Shown here piece by piece: positions 46,746 to 58,695 of a DNA stretch of 64,000 nucleotides (position 1 is its first letter; each line of letters starts with the position of its first letter). The notes beneath the pieces were generated by a model. That model saw nothing but the letters and a program-made list of their open reading frames with translations. It was not told where the DNA came from and made no database searches. Source of the stretch: Bradysia coprophila (lineage: Eukaryota; Arthropoda; Insecta; Diptera; Sciaridae). A program made the position numbers and the translations under genes. Location of the stretch: contig NW_023503616.1 of assembly GCF_014529535.1 (NCBI RefSeq), positions 2,418,001 through 2,482,000 of the forward strand, in the 5' to 3' direction.

Positions 46746-48284
46746 TAACAAAAATCTCAAAGTAAGTTTTTGGTAAAGGTCAAAATATGTGCACAACCGA
46801 ATACTCGAAAATTTAGCTTCTTTGCATTTACGCAAGTTGTAAATCAATTTGAAAAAAAAATTAAATCGATATTTGACATCTAGGGATGAAAACAAAATAC
46901 GCCAGTCTCGGTCCCTTAACCATCGCACACCCCTAATGAAAAGTACTTTATTACGCGACTTTATCACGATAATTACACTCATCTAGATCCAAATAAAGTA
47001 CTTTGCACTCGATGTCATAAATAACCATTGAATCGTTTGAATACACAAAATAAACCACAAGTAAAAAAGTTAGTCGACGGAAAACATTTTCTTTATCAGT
47101 TTCCTGTAGATTTGAGTGTTTCATTCGAAGAAGAAAAAATGTGGGCGTTGAGTTAAAACATTAGGGTGTAATGTGTTACACGTATTCAATATCACTTGTC
47201 CGTGTCATATATGATGGAGCACAATATAGCTCTTCATACAAAGCCATAGCACATTTGAACGGTTTGAATGTAAAATGATTATCTATAAACTAATCAACAA
47301 AATTTTCGGTACAGTCAAGGTCTTTAACGCCATAATACACAACAACACTTCGATTTTTTTTGACTCGTTACTTACACGATTTTAAGTTGAATAAAATACT
47401 GAAATTATAAAAAATTGTGGCCATACAGTGTCTACCATTCTAGGTCAATCTAAGAAATGTTAGTTTTAAAATTTCAGAGCATCCTTCAAGGAGCATTAAT
47501 TTATCCTCGTCTTTGCTCTCGTGTATGAAAAACAATTTGAACCTCATTAAGATTAAAAAATCGAAATTCCGTACAGTGGCTGGTATGAGAATGTTAGTCA
47601 CTGAAAGTCGAAAGTCATACGGAAAGTCTGGACAGCTTGATTTTTTTAAAAATATTTTCTTAAAGCATTAAATGCAGCGTGTTGATCGCTTTAGAGAAAG
47701 CACAATAAAAATGTAATCAAAATTGAACTCTTGTCCTATTCTGAAGGTTCGTAAAATAAACCTAAAATCTTTTAAACGTAAATCCATAATTCGTCGCATG
47801 TCGACTGTCCTGTGTTCAGGGTCAATATTTAGATTAACCTATCACATACGGCTATTCATCTGTTACCTGTATCGAAAGGCACCAACATTGTCTTCCTCAA
47901 TGTTTGACTTTGGAAACACAGTAGATAATTACTTGGTGGAACAATCTTTAAAAAATCAAATGCAAGCGATTACGATATGTCACTTTATTAAGTATAAGAT
48001 TGAATCAGAAAAAAAAAATTGTTTGCTTAACTTTGTAGCTTCGACCGTTAATATTTCTTAAAAATATAAGAGCGTAATACTAAAGTGTTACGAATAAAGT
48101 CATGGCGATCTAACTACAAATTTCTCTGAAACATATTGCCGAATAAAATCTTTCGTTTTGTTTTAAAATAAATCGAGATTTTTCATAATTTGGTTTTTGG
48201 CACGCTTGACGTGCATTTACTCTCATTAATACTTTTTTTCTCACGCTCAGATCCACATAACTGCGCCCGACTAACTAAACCACC

Positions 48285-51200
48285 TTAATTAAACTGTGGA
48301 ACCGTACCCCAAGATCTGAGAAGACCAACACGATTCAATTTTTTACCAATCGTTTGAACGTGGAATCCGATCTTCTGTAGCGCATCATGGTTCAGTATTT
48401 TGCGACCGTCGAATATGAATGCCGGTTTCATCATTGAATCGTAGATTTTGTGGTAGTCTAAGGCCTGTAAATTCGAAACGGTGAGAATTTGGTCGGAATC
48501 TCTGTCCTGGTATGATATAATTTTACCTGGAACTCGTCCCATTCAGTACAAACGACAATAGCATGTGCCCGTTCAACAGCACTGTAAGGATTTGAATGCA
48601 CTCGTACAGCTTCCCGGACTTTCTCCGGATTGTCAGTTACTGATGGACTCGTCAAATCATTGAAAATCTGTTCTGATTCAACTTTTGGATCGTAAATTTC
48701 CAACTTGGCACGCTCTTCGAGTAGAATTTTGCACACAGTAATTGCGGGCGTTTCACGCGTATCACCTGTGTTTTTCTTAAATGCAAATCCAAAAATGGCG
48801 ATTCGTTTATCAGAAACGGTGTTAAATTGACATTCGATTATCTGTAATACGGACACATCGTTAGCTTCGAGATGATGTATCTCTAGTCACTGAAACTACC
48901 TTCTGAGTAAATCTGGTTTTCTGATACTCGTTCATATCAATGACTTGTTGCCAATAGGCTGCGACTTCGGGTAAATTAAGTCCTTCGCAAATGTACACTA
49001 AATTGAGAATGTCTTTCTGAAAGCAGCTGCCTCCAAAACCCACGGATGCTTGGAGAAATTTCGATCCAATGCGAGAGTCCAAGCCGACAGCCTTGGCTAC
49101 CTCCGATACATCGGCTCCAGTCGCTTCACAAACGGCTGACAACGAATTAATACTCGATATTCTTTGTGCGAGAAATGCATTTGCGGCCTGAAATTTAACA
49201 AAAAGAAAGTTTAAGGGACGGGTACGTGCGGTATTACGATTCTATACACTTACCAATTTTGATAATTCCGAGCTCCATGTATTCGTTGACAAAATTCGTT
49301 CTTTTGGAATCCAGCGCTCATAGACCCAGGACAGCGTTTCGATTGCTCTGAAACCTTCGTCAGTTTGTTCACCTCCAATTAGCACTCGATCAGGATTGAT
49401 CAAATCTGCAACGGCCGTACCTTCGGCTAAGAACTCCGGATTTGACAAAATGTCATACCTAACACCTGAAGCGTATTTTACTCATTAATTCAACTTTCAA
49501 GATTCTCAAAATCAATCTGGATGTGGTACCTGCTTTCTGATTGGCTCGTAAGATATGCATAATGCTTTCGGCAGCTCTTACAGGAACCGTACTTTTCTCG
49601 ACAACAATTTTACTGCTCTGAGCTATTTCGGCAATCATTCGAGCAGCATCTTCCACATATTTCAGATCAGCTGCTCGACCGCGACTATTGCCGAAATCTT
49701 TCGTTGGCGTATTGACCGAAATGAATATTAGCTCGGCTTCTCTAATGGCAGTTTGAATGTCCGTGGAGAAAAATAAATTCTTGTTTCGTCGTTCCTTGAC
49801 AATTTCGAATAGACCAGGCTGCAAAGCAATAAATTGACAGAATATATTTATAAAGACAATTAGAGCGTGATTAACGTTTTAATAATGACTAGTCTATAAC
49901 GGTCATCATTAAATCTGTTATTTTTGATGGTTACGTTATAAAGTTTGCAACAACATTTCTTAGTTGATTGGTCCCTAAGTCTTGTAATAATAAGACAACG
50001 AGAACAGGAGTCAACGAATTGCAAGCACACCACTCATTCTTCAAGTGCGTTGTCGGAGTTTATTGGTTCTTCGTTTCGTAGTTGCCGTCACCGATTAAAA
50101 AAATCAGTTCATGGGAACACTGAATCACGAACGAATAATGTCAATAACATTAAAGTGTAAATCAAATATTATGTTCGAACATGAGCTGCTAAAGGTAAAA
50201 TATCATTTTACTGTTTTCAACTTCACATAAAGTGTAGAATAGTATAACGATTTTGCCGATAACAGAACAATAGCACCTACCATGTGAACTCTGTGAATTG
50301 AAGAATCGACAGTTTTCTGCAATTTCGTTAGTAGCTCAAATGATTTAGTAAAAATTTCTTAGCAATTTTCTTTTGGCCTTATGGTGAAATCTGGCAAGCT
50401 CGATTGTGCCTTGTAGCGAAAATTCTTAAATTGGCGCCTTTTTTGATTAAATATTGTACCTCTTGTCCTTCAGTGCCCTACGCGTCTTTTGGTAGCCAGC
50501 CCGGCTCTGAGCCAATAGTGTGTTAAAAATATTGAAGTAAAAGATTCTGTATCAAATACTTAAGATATTTGATAAACAAGCTCGATATATAAAACTATAG
50601 AAATGTGAAGTGGGATCTTCGTTGTCGATGACGTAAATGGTGCGAGACGAAGTCGAGAACCAAGATCCCACTTTACAGTTCTAGCTATATAATAGTAAGA
50701 GTTTTACAATTATACGTGCTTTGCTTGCTGTTCGCAAAAGATTGAAAGATTGTGCATAGCAACCGCAAATACCTCACCTTATTTTACAGTCCTAATACAC
50801 AATGACTAAAAATTTAATAGTCATTTTCCCACAATACTTTAGCTAAAATAGAATGTGTCGAGCATTCAATTCCATACCATCCTCTAAAATAGGTGTGCAC
50901 TTTATAAAAATATTGAGCAACAAACTGATTTTTTAATTAAATGACTAGCTAATTATCGAAATAACTTCGTTGTCTGACAACCAATCTGGAAGACAATTTA
51001 ACTTACAGTTATATAATTTACCGTCATTTCATTAGCGAAACATTTTACAGACTTTCGATTGTCTCTACAAATGAAATCGCAATCACAGATTGGTTCCATT
51101 TTAGGTAAATTATCATCTCAATGGTCTCCGAGTCACTATGAATCAATAATAAATTACGCGAAAATCCATTCCAAGGATGGTAATTAAAGTTTTACTCGGT

Positions 51201-52056
51201 ACAAAAAAAAAATGGAAAAATCTTCATCTTGAAATCAGCAATTTATATTTTTGTTTCTATAATCACATAATACATGCAAGTATTTATACCGATCGAGCGT
51301 CATCATTTATTAAACAAAAAAGTATTATTGGTCAAACCGGTTTATAGAATTCTATCTCAACGCAAAGAAATTTCACGGAAGGAGGAATCTCAAAAATTTT
51401 AAAAATAAATCTTGCGTTCTTATACTTCCGGTCTTTTCAAAATATAATCAAGTTATTGAAACGTTGATAATGTTCTTATCAACTTGAAAGAAATATTTTT
51501 TTTCCTTATTTTGTGAATAGAATTATTCAATGAGGAACTTTAAACATTTTGGACTTGACCTGGCTACTCAATTTTCACATATTAATACCATCTCATGGCT
51601 ATTGACTTACGGCGCACAATTTAATTAATTTTGTTTACACATCAAATCAACATCAAAGTCATCAAACAATTAACATTCAACATACAAACTGCAGTATAAT
51701 CGACCTTTCAGATTGTATGATGCAAAAATGGAAGATGGGTAACTCGAGGTTAAGAGTTTCTGCGGAGGTCATTGAAATATATAAAGAGAAAAAAAAAAGA
51801 CTAAGTGCACGCGTCGTCAAATTCTTCAGAAGCACAAGCATAATACCACAAAGTTGATAATTGAAATTCTTTGAATAAAACTTACCTCATAAATAGGTAA
51901 TTTATCCGAATTCCATGCATCGATACGTTCAACACTTTTGTCCACCACAGTTATTCGAATGTTTGGGCACTTGTAAGCCATAACACTGCAGGTCGGACCA
52001 CCAACGTATCCGGCACCGATGCAACATATCTTCGTAATTTTTAGTTCTTCAGACAT
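48285..52056 (-). CDS. sgl: UDP-glucose 6-dehydrogenase (sugarless)
   Basis: Cytosolic enzyme that oxidises UDP-glucose to UDP-glucuronate with two NAD+, supplying the precursor of glycosaminoglycans needed for Wingless, Hedgehog and FGF signalling. Six exons in transcription order: 52056-51886, 49818-49530, 49465-49254, 49187-48900, 48841-48527, 48464-48285; phases fit and give 484 aa, close to the ~476 aa of flies. The N-terminal Rossmann motif is [62 protein letters not shown] and the catalytic-cysteine motif [10 protein letters not shown] follow, then [16 protein letters not shown] and the UDP-binding tail FIFDGR. All key motifs are intact. Intron 1 (49819-51885) is about 2 kb and holds a hairpin repeat. 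The last ~25 residues are divergent. Confidence 0.97.
50586..50693. repeat. Hairpin element in sgl intron 1
   Basis: TATATAAAACTATAG...AAGTGGGATCTT and AAGATCCCACTTTACAG...CTATATAAT are imperfect inverted arms around a CG-containing core (GAGACGAAGTCGAG). Confidence 0.7.
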
Positions 52057-52671
52057 GTTTCAGTAGAAACAACAACAACAACAAAAATTGAAGAGAAAAA
52101 AACCCCAGTGACGGAATTTATTTAGTGTAATTGATGAAACACGATTTCCAAGAAGGTGATGGGAGACGACTGTGTTATAGACGAATTGGTTTTAGTTTTT
52201 GAACTAGAATTTCACAAATGGAAAACATAGAATTTGCACTTTTATTCAGATTGTATTCAATTGTCCCTAAATTGATGTTGCCTTCACTAATGTTTGAATC
52301 GCGGCGACAGAAAATTAATTTGGAAAAAAATGCAACAAAATATAGACGAGTTAAGTACACGTATATCACTTTAGGGTTAACGATTATTTGCTATAAATGA
52401 GTTTGTTGAGTTAATTCACATTTTTTTGTTAAATTATAAAGAGTTGTTGATGCAGATGGTTTTGTGAATGAACATCTAGTCAACAACACTTGAATGAAAC
52501 TGAATGAAACAAAATTGAGAATGAATGATTGTGGACGGGTGTTGTTCGGTGAGTTTTTTTTTTCTTCATGTCAGTCAAACAAAAGTCAATTCTAGTACAA
52601 TTGCCGGTGTTGACTTGTCAAAACAAAGTATAGAACAAGTTGGGTCTGATAGATTCAACTGCACAGACAAT

Positions 52672-53917
52672 ATGCTTAAAGTGTTTATACCTCGATTGTC
52701 CGACAACACGGAAAGAATATTGAAATCAAACATTTTCGAACAGCTACGAAATGTGTATAAAACATCTCGTAATTTTGCAACGCAATCAAACTCTGGATCA
52801 ACAGGACGGATATCGCCTCCGAAGGCTTACACTTTCCAACGAAACCAGAAAAATAGCAATGACAAAGTCACCCCTTATGGATGGATTATGTTGGTAAGAA
52901 GATGCAGAACATTAGCTAGGGAAATTGCACTATAGTCGAAGTGTGAATTGAAAACTGTCATGTCACAGAACATCTACAATTTCCAATTCATAAATGATAA
53001 ATCGACTTAATGAATTCACGTAACATTTTCACTTTGAACATTGTCAGGCGATCCCTCTGACAACATTCGGACTGGGATGCTGGCAGGTCCAGCGAAAAAA
53101 GTGGAAGGAACAACTAATACAGCAACTACATGTTCAGACTAATAGTCCACCTGTCGATCTACCGGAAGAGTAGGTGATCATGAAATGGATGTTGCAAAAT
53201 ACCCAAATTCTTCAATTGGTCTTTGCTTTCAGTTTATCCGATTTAGATTCAATGGAGTACCGACCTGTTCGTGTCAGAGGAAAATTTCTTCACGATCGTG
53301 AGCTGGTTATGGGACCAAGGTCGTTAATAACACCGAACGATGAGCATAAAGGAGGTCTACTGACCCAACAAGACACGTCGATTGGCTATTTGGTTATTAC
53401 TCCATTTCAACTAGAAGATTCAAAGTATACTAAGTCTTCCTTCTCACCGTGTTCACCATAAAATTATTTTAAAATCAATTTTCCAGCAAAATTGTTTTAA
53501 TCAATCGTGGATGGGTACCGAAAAATTCAGTCAATGCAAACAGTAGACTTAAAGGTCAGTCCGAAGCAACGATGGAAATTGTTGGTGTTGTACGGAAACC
53601 GGAAAATCGTCCACAATTCACGCCGAAGCAATCCGGTGAGATATTCATGTACAGGTTGTGTTTCTCTAACCATAATTGTTGGCAGAAAGTTCAGTTTGAA
53701 ATTTTATTGCAGAGATTTACCGTTGATGTGTAAAATTACTGGAGCTGATCCGGTGTTTTTAGATGCAAAGTCTACTGTAGAAGGTGGGCCCATTGGGGGT
53801 CAAACTAGAGTTACGTTACGGAATGAACACGTATCGTACATTGTAACTTGGTTCAGTTTATCAGCCTTAACGTCGCTTCTATGGTATCGACAAATATTTA
53901 AAAGAATCAATCGTTGA
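52672..53917 (+). CDS. Surf1: SURF1, cytochrome c oxidase assembly factor
   Basis: Inner-mitochondrial-membrane protein that helps insert heme a during complex IV assembly. Exons: 52672-52893, 53048-53169, 53233-53424, 53487-53654, 53713-53917; phases fit (0, 2, 2, 2) and give 302 aa, equal to the family length. The ATG at 52672 starts [20 protein letters not shown], a plausible targeting sequence, although the frame is open further upstream to 52525. Family signatures: a first membrane helix around [20 protein letters not shown], with the GCWQVQR-K motif, [42 protein letters not shown] and a second helix (ALTSLLWY). It is divergent from sugarless, with 615 bp between the two start codons, which may share a promoter region. 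Confidence 0.95.
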
Positions 53918-54679
53918 ATTTATTGTATCTTACACATATTTATAGTAAATAATTGAAAGCTTTTCTGTTATTTCTATTATTTCATCAACATCGTCAGCAA
54001 ATGACTAGGCGCATAATCTGCAGCCTTTACTGAGAGTCAACATACTTGACTTACCATTCGATTGTTTTGATGGTCAACTTAAAATAGGTTTTACAATGAA
54101 TTTTCTTCCAAATCCCTAAATTATTTAACTTGCAGCAAGCCAAAGCACCTAGCAGAAAAAAATAAAGTATGCGAATATTTCCATACCTTTTTTTTCAAAA
54201 TGTCATTGCAAAATTACCATTAAGGCCGCTAATGGTATTATTGGTATCAAAAAACTACTCTATTTGACGTGTAAAATCCTCGATTACCCTGCTAGGTGCT
54301 TTGAGCAAGCACATTAGCAGTATAATTTTCTAATCTAGTACTTCTGTTTATCGAAGTATTTTCAAGAGACCGATGCAAAATCTGTGATTTCATTTGTTTA
54401 AACACTAGACTTCCTATATAAGACATTAGCAGGAGATATTATTTAGTGTTGTCTCTCAATGGCGAACAGCAAGAATATGTAATCTTCAGTTCTTTGGCTC
54501 TGTGAAATCTTGAAATTTGGCACAAATTTCAGAGAAGGGTATTCTTCGTCGTCAGCTTCATTTTTCATGATTATATGACTAATTCCAGCAGCTATCTCAT
54601 CGGAATTATTTTGTTGTTCTGTACAATTCCATTGAATTTTCTAAAATTCTGAAAAGAAACGTCGGTAGCTGCTGGAATT

Positions 54680-54780
54680 CAAGGCTGTAAACTTTGCGGA
54701 GGTCACGCAGATGCAAATACGCGGGGTGAAAAAATAATAAAATAGTGATTTGCATGAACTCTCCAAAGTTTACAGCCTTG
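54680..54780. mobile_element. 101-bp element with 9-bp target duplication (Mutator-like)
   Basis: Ends CAAGGCTGTAAACTTTG and CAAAGTTTACAGCCTTG are perfect 17-bp inverted repeats; GCTGGAATT is repeated exactly on both sides (54671-54679 and 54781-54789). A 9-bp duplication is characteristic of Mutator-like elements. One further end of the same family (AAGGCTGTAAACTTTGGAGAGG-like) lies near 60513. Confidence 0.8.
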
Positions 54781-54791
54781 GCTGGAATTAG

Positions 54792-54829
54792 CCAAGGTAG
54801 ATATATGGGCGCCCATATATTTACCTTGG
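54792..54829. repeat. 38-bp palindrome centred on GGCGCC
   Basis: CCAAGGTAGATATATGGGC and its complement meet with only one mismatch pair. It lies directly after the 54680-54780 element. Confidence 0.75.
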
Positions 54830-55121
54830 AATTTGCCATATACAAAAAACAAAAATCAATTCATTGGAAACAAGCAGCCAAAACGAAATATTATAACAAT
54901 AACGTTGAATCACACAGTATTTCAAGTTTTTTTAAATTAGGGGCCACACTTCTAGTTGAACAGAAACGTGTGTTTCACACATTTTCATACAAGTTTCCAC
55001 CAATTTTTGAGTGCAAAGGTGTGAAGGGGCTCTAAAATTCGACATTTTCATCGTGCGCACTTTATGAAAGACCCCTTATTTCATCTTTATCGCCAACGAT
55101 TTCAAAAATAGAGATTGGTAT

Positions 55122-55502
55122 CAAGGTACTGAAAGAACAGGCTAAGACAACTCTGAGTTGATCACGAGGGCGGTGACACACAAATTGCGTCAACGGCTAA
55201 GATGTTTATATGAAAAAGGCAACTTAACAAAAAAAATTCTAAGAAACATTTTCTTCAAGTTGATTTCACACACAATCTGAAAGAACAGGTTAAGACAACC
55301 ACGAAGGCAGGTGACACCAAATTTTACAAACAGATAGTGTGAGAAATCAACTTGAAGAAAATATTTTTGTCGAAAATTCAGAATTTTGTTTTTGTTAAGT
55401 TCCATTTTACATATAAACTTCGCAGCCGTTGACGCAATTGTGTGTCACCGCCTTCGTGATCAACTCAGAGTTGTCTTAACCTGTTCTTTCAGAACCTTGG
55501 TA
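55122..55502. mobile_element. Inverted-repeat element with nested arms
   Basis: Outer arms of ~90 bp share GACAACTCTGAGTTGATCAC and GGCGGTGACACACAA with the complement at 55430-55495. A second, inner copy of the GAAAGAACAGGTTAAGACAA end lies at about 55282, and AAATCAACTTGAAGAAAAT pairs with the complement near 55250. A single related end occurs at 20610-20665 (TTGATGACTAGGGCGGTGAC). Confidence 0.7.
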
Positions 55503-55938
55503 CTGAGTGCGTTTATCAATTTCGTGGCTGCCTTATTAAGGCAGTGCCTTAACCTGTCCGTTCAGAACCTTAATATTGGTATTGACCAGTGTACAAGTGA
55601 ACATACAATGTACAAGGAACGCAATAACCGTTATCCATAATTCTCACATAAACAATCTCAGTCTGTATAACTTGTTTGAATGGAACGCTAACTTCAAAAT
55701 GTTTGACCAAGAATCTGAGTTTACAGAGCTGTGTTGGTGTTCCCGCCATATAAGCTTTCCCATTTAAATTATTTTACGACTCCTGATTTTGTGACATAAA
55801 TAAAAAATGTGAACACACTGGGATGGCTGTCAAACATTAGATGTCAGTAAGAGTTGTTACTTGGATAGAGAATAACACAAGACAATTAATATAAATCGAA
55901 TTAAGATTGATAAAAGTAAGCCAAGACAATAAAGTCGA

Positions 55939-57754
55939 ATGAGTGTAAAAGTGATGAACGATTTACCAACGGAATTGCTCATAGCAATACTTCGTAAAGT
56001 TGACCAACAGGAATCGCTAAAAAATGCCGCATTAACATGTAAACTGTAAGAGCATACATTTCTGGCCTGTCTGTTTACGTAAACATTTAAAACAATTGCA
56101 TTTCAGATGGAAGGAGCTTATCGAAAGTTCGTGTTCGTGGTCACTGTCGCTCGATCATCAAAATGAAGTAGGTTCAAATGAACCGTGGCTTGACTATATG
56201 CTCACTACGAAGCGAAAATTTCACAAAATTAAAATAGTCGGCCTGGTCGAGCTGGGCAAGAACCGAATCATTGACATATTCCGAAAGCATGGCACACATA
56301 TCACCAAGCTGTTTGTGTTCGAAAGTTGTTTGGACAGATTTGATCTATTTGTTGAAGTACTAAAATGTATGCCGAATTTGGAGCATTTGATCTTATATGA
56401 AATTACCACGCCGTGTACTGTCGCAGATGTTCCCACAGAAGATAATTTACCCGAATTATTGAAATTGAAAACAGTGGAATTGGTTGAATCGGAGGGCAGT
56501 ATCATCAAATGTTTGAATCGTTCGAAACTGACTGAACTTAAAGTACTCAACTATGCGTATAAAAATCAGCCGTTGTCACAAGAACCTGTACTGGACCTCT
56601 TCCGAGCACAACCTCAAATAAAAACGCTTGCCCTACGAAGTATTGATTACGGGGCAACGACTCTATTCCAAACTGATATAATGGATGGCACCGTGAAATT
56701 TCAGCTTAATAAATTGTCTCTACTTGACATCAAACTTCGCGAATCTCCAAACGACTACAACAATCTACTGAAGTTTTTGAAGCCTCAGGCAAAGACAATC
56801 AAATTCTTGGAACTTGGCACAACGTTTCCAGATTTGGTTTACGAATTCGTCTTTGCAAAGTTCAGAAATTTGAAAACATTGCGGCTGATGATGAATGAAC
56901 TTCCAAAAGATATTGAATTCTATGAGCGACTTGAAGAGAATCCTAGCATCACCCAGCTAATATTTATGGATTCACCGCCACCGAACCATCTAAACGATAG
57001 TTGTCCTCCGTCGCTGAAAGAATTCATTCGACATGTGCCAAACGTAACCGACCTAACTTTACTCGAGGACACCTGCGACAGAGGAACACTTCAGTTCATA
57101 GCCAGCAACCTGAAAAATTTGACAAGATTGACTGTAGCCTATTTCAATGAAATAACATTCAACGATCTCCAATTTCCCAGCCTAAAGACACTGTGCATAG
57201 ATAAGATAGAAGATGACGTCGATTGGGAAAAATTTTCAAAAAACAATGCCAACATTACGGAAATTCTCATACATTCTGGAACGTATGCTGGTTTCAGTGA
57301 TTGGTTAGAAGAAAGTTGCTCTGACTTTATTGAAAAGATGACAAAGATCTTAAGACTGGAAAAACTTGTCATTGGAAGCCCATTTCGCACCAATGAACAT
57401 TTCTACGAGCACATCCGAGAATTCGGAACTAATCTGAAATTAATCGATTTGCACAAAACGTGCGCCCTATCGATCGACATAATGCACGGGATACCTGGCT
57501 TACGTTTTCACGATGATGATTTTCCTGCACCATTCCATACTCCGGAATTCTGGAACGATGAAGATTATGATGGAAGACTTCCGGACATCGATAGAGGCGG
57601 AAACTGGGACGACGGTGAAAATTTTCTGGATCCGTTCGAAATGCATTTGATGGATATTGATGATTATGATTATGAATATGATCAACACGATGATTACGAC
57701 GGGTACGATGATTTCGTTGATGAATTCGACGAAAGCGATTTTGATGAGTATTGA
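55939..57754 (+). CDS. F-box protein with leucine-rich-repeat-like region and acidic tail
   Basis: Likely substrate receptor of an SCF ubiquitin ligase. Exons 55939-56045 and 56107-57754 join in phase 2 and give 584 aa. The F-box is at residues ~6-48: MNDLPTELLIAILRKVDQQE, then ALTCK and, after the junction, LWKEL, which is the typical C..W ending of the domain. The rest is a long series of irregular leucine-rich segments (KCMPNLEHLILYE, FRNLKTLRLMMNE, LKNLTRLTVAYF) that would form a solenoid for target binding. The last ~55 residues are extremely rich in Asp and Tyr (DIDDYDYEYDQHDDYDGYDD). An AATAAA lies at 57813-57818. It is not recognisable as a named fly gene; fly genomes carry many such F-box/LRR genes. 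The large exon also has an alternative ATG just before exon 2 that lacks the F-box. Confidence 0.85.
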
Positions 57755-58071
57755 AGGATCAATTAATTGCGCACATTGCCTATGAATGATGTACAGAACT
57801 ATAAACCGTTACAATAAAATTAAAAACTTTTTTCTAAAATAGAATGCGTCAGTGTACTCTGTTCATTTTGTCCTTGCTTCTTATCGGCAGCACCGACTTC
57901 AATAAGCTATGACCTACGAGTAATGGTGACCTTATAGCCAAATGAATGGTATTGAAGTAAAAGTTGCATCAGGCTTCAGGCACAGCTCGATACCTTGGGA
58001 TAAAAAATGAGTTGAACAGAAACTTTCTTTAAGCAAGACTTCGGAGATTTTCTGTGAATTTAATTGTTTCA

Positions 58072-58368
58072 AAGCATGAGTGGTACTCGACAGTGTATCA
58101 AACAAATTTTGGCACTGTAAAAAAATGTGCAACAAATTCTTATACAAAATAGTTAGTATCTATTCTAGTCATAAGCAATGAAAGTAGAGAACAGGTATGG
58201 TCGATCGCCGAATTCTTCTTCAACGCACTCACATTTTATGTCAAAATAATATGAAAATGAGTGCGTTTAAGTACGAAAATCAAATTTTTATGTCCTCCGG
58301 GCGGACAATAGACCATACCTGTTTCACACTTTCATTGGTCATAAGAACCACCTTTGCTTAAAGTGCGT
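58072..58368. mobile_element. Family F copy interrupted by a hAT-like element
   Basis: The left part shares AGCATGAGTGGTACTC and GACAGTGT with the 59571 copy; the right end TTTGCTTAAAGTGCGTTG matches its other terminus. The middle is displaced by the 58176-58337 insertion. Confidence 0.6.
58176..58337. mobile_element. 162-bp hAT-like miniature element, GTCATAAG duplication
   Basis: Ends CAATGAAAGTAGAGAACAGG and the complement of CAATGAAAGTGTGAAACAGG. GTCATAAG is repeated exactly outside both ends (58168-58175 and 58338-58345). An 8-bp duplication with CA-starting inverted repeats fits the hAT superfamily. No ORF. Confidence 0.8.
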
Positions 58369-58695
58369 TGCTGAGACAGATATTTAGATATTCAAACCCT
58401 TTCTCGACAATATTAATTGTGAAAGAAATGTTGATTATCACGCACAGGACTCGATAGTGAGAATATCGCTGCATTGCATTATACAAATTCAAAATGGAAT
58501 GGGTGGGGATGGGGAAAACAGTTAATTGAGTGTTCCTTTGTTCGAGTTTAAGGGTGCTGTCAAAATGAGGGAATTTGCTTTGGTGAAACGTTGCCCTCAA
58601 ATCTCGCTCAATCACCACTCTCAGTTAACACTGTATAGCATTCGTGGTCACATACAAAATAGCAAAAAAATATATTGAATTGATGGAAATAAGAT

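Larger units (their letters stand above)
43516..48284. other. Probable 3' UTR then intergenic repeats
   Basis: 43516 to about 44380 is A-rich, with several AATAAA strings (for example near 44282 and 44371), and is the likely 3' UTR of the zinc-finger gene. After it come a family A copy, TCCTAAAA-rich sequence (44705-44790 and 45085-45145), a foldback element and the nested elements listed. From 46750 to 48284 nothing was recognised apart from the probable 3' UTR of the next gene; ORFs at 46695-46982 and 47723-48061 are unsupported. Confidence 0.5.
53918..55938. other. Intergenic stretch with several miniature elements
   Basis: No gene was supported. It contains a partial family A copy (about 54330-54470), a 101-bp element with a 9-bp duplication, a 38-bp palindrome, and a larger inverted-repeat element at 55122-55502. 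ORFs at 54606-55035, 55190-55405 and 55386-55767 fall in or across these repeats. Confidence 0.55.
57755..58695. other. Intergenic stretch with nested elements
   Basis: 3' UTR of the F-box gene to about 57840, then a family F copy (about 58072-58368) interrupted by the element at 58176-58337. No gene seen; ORFs at 57932-58147 and 58358-58618 overlap repeats. Confidence 0.55.

Noticed and set aside
52525-52671. Extended N-terminus of SURF1 from the upstream open frame
   Set aside because: The first in-frame ATG upstream gives a Cys/Phe-rich start with no targeting character; the ATG at 52672 gives the expected family length.
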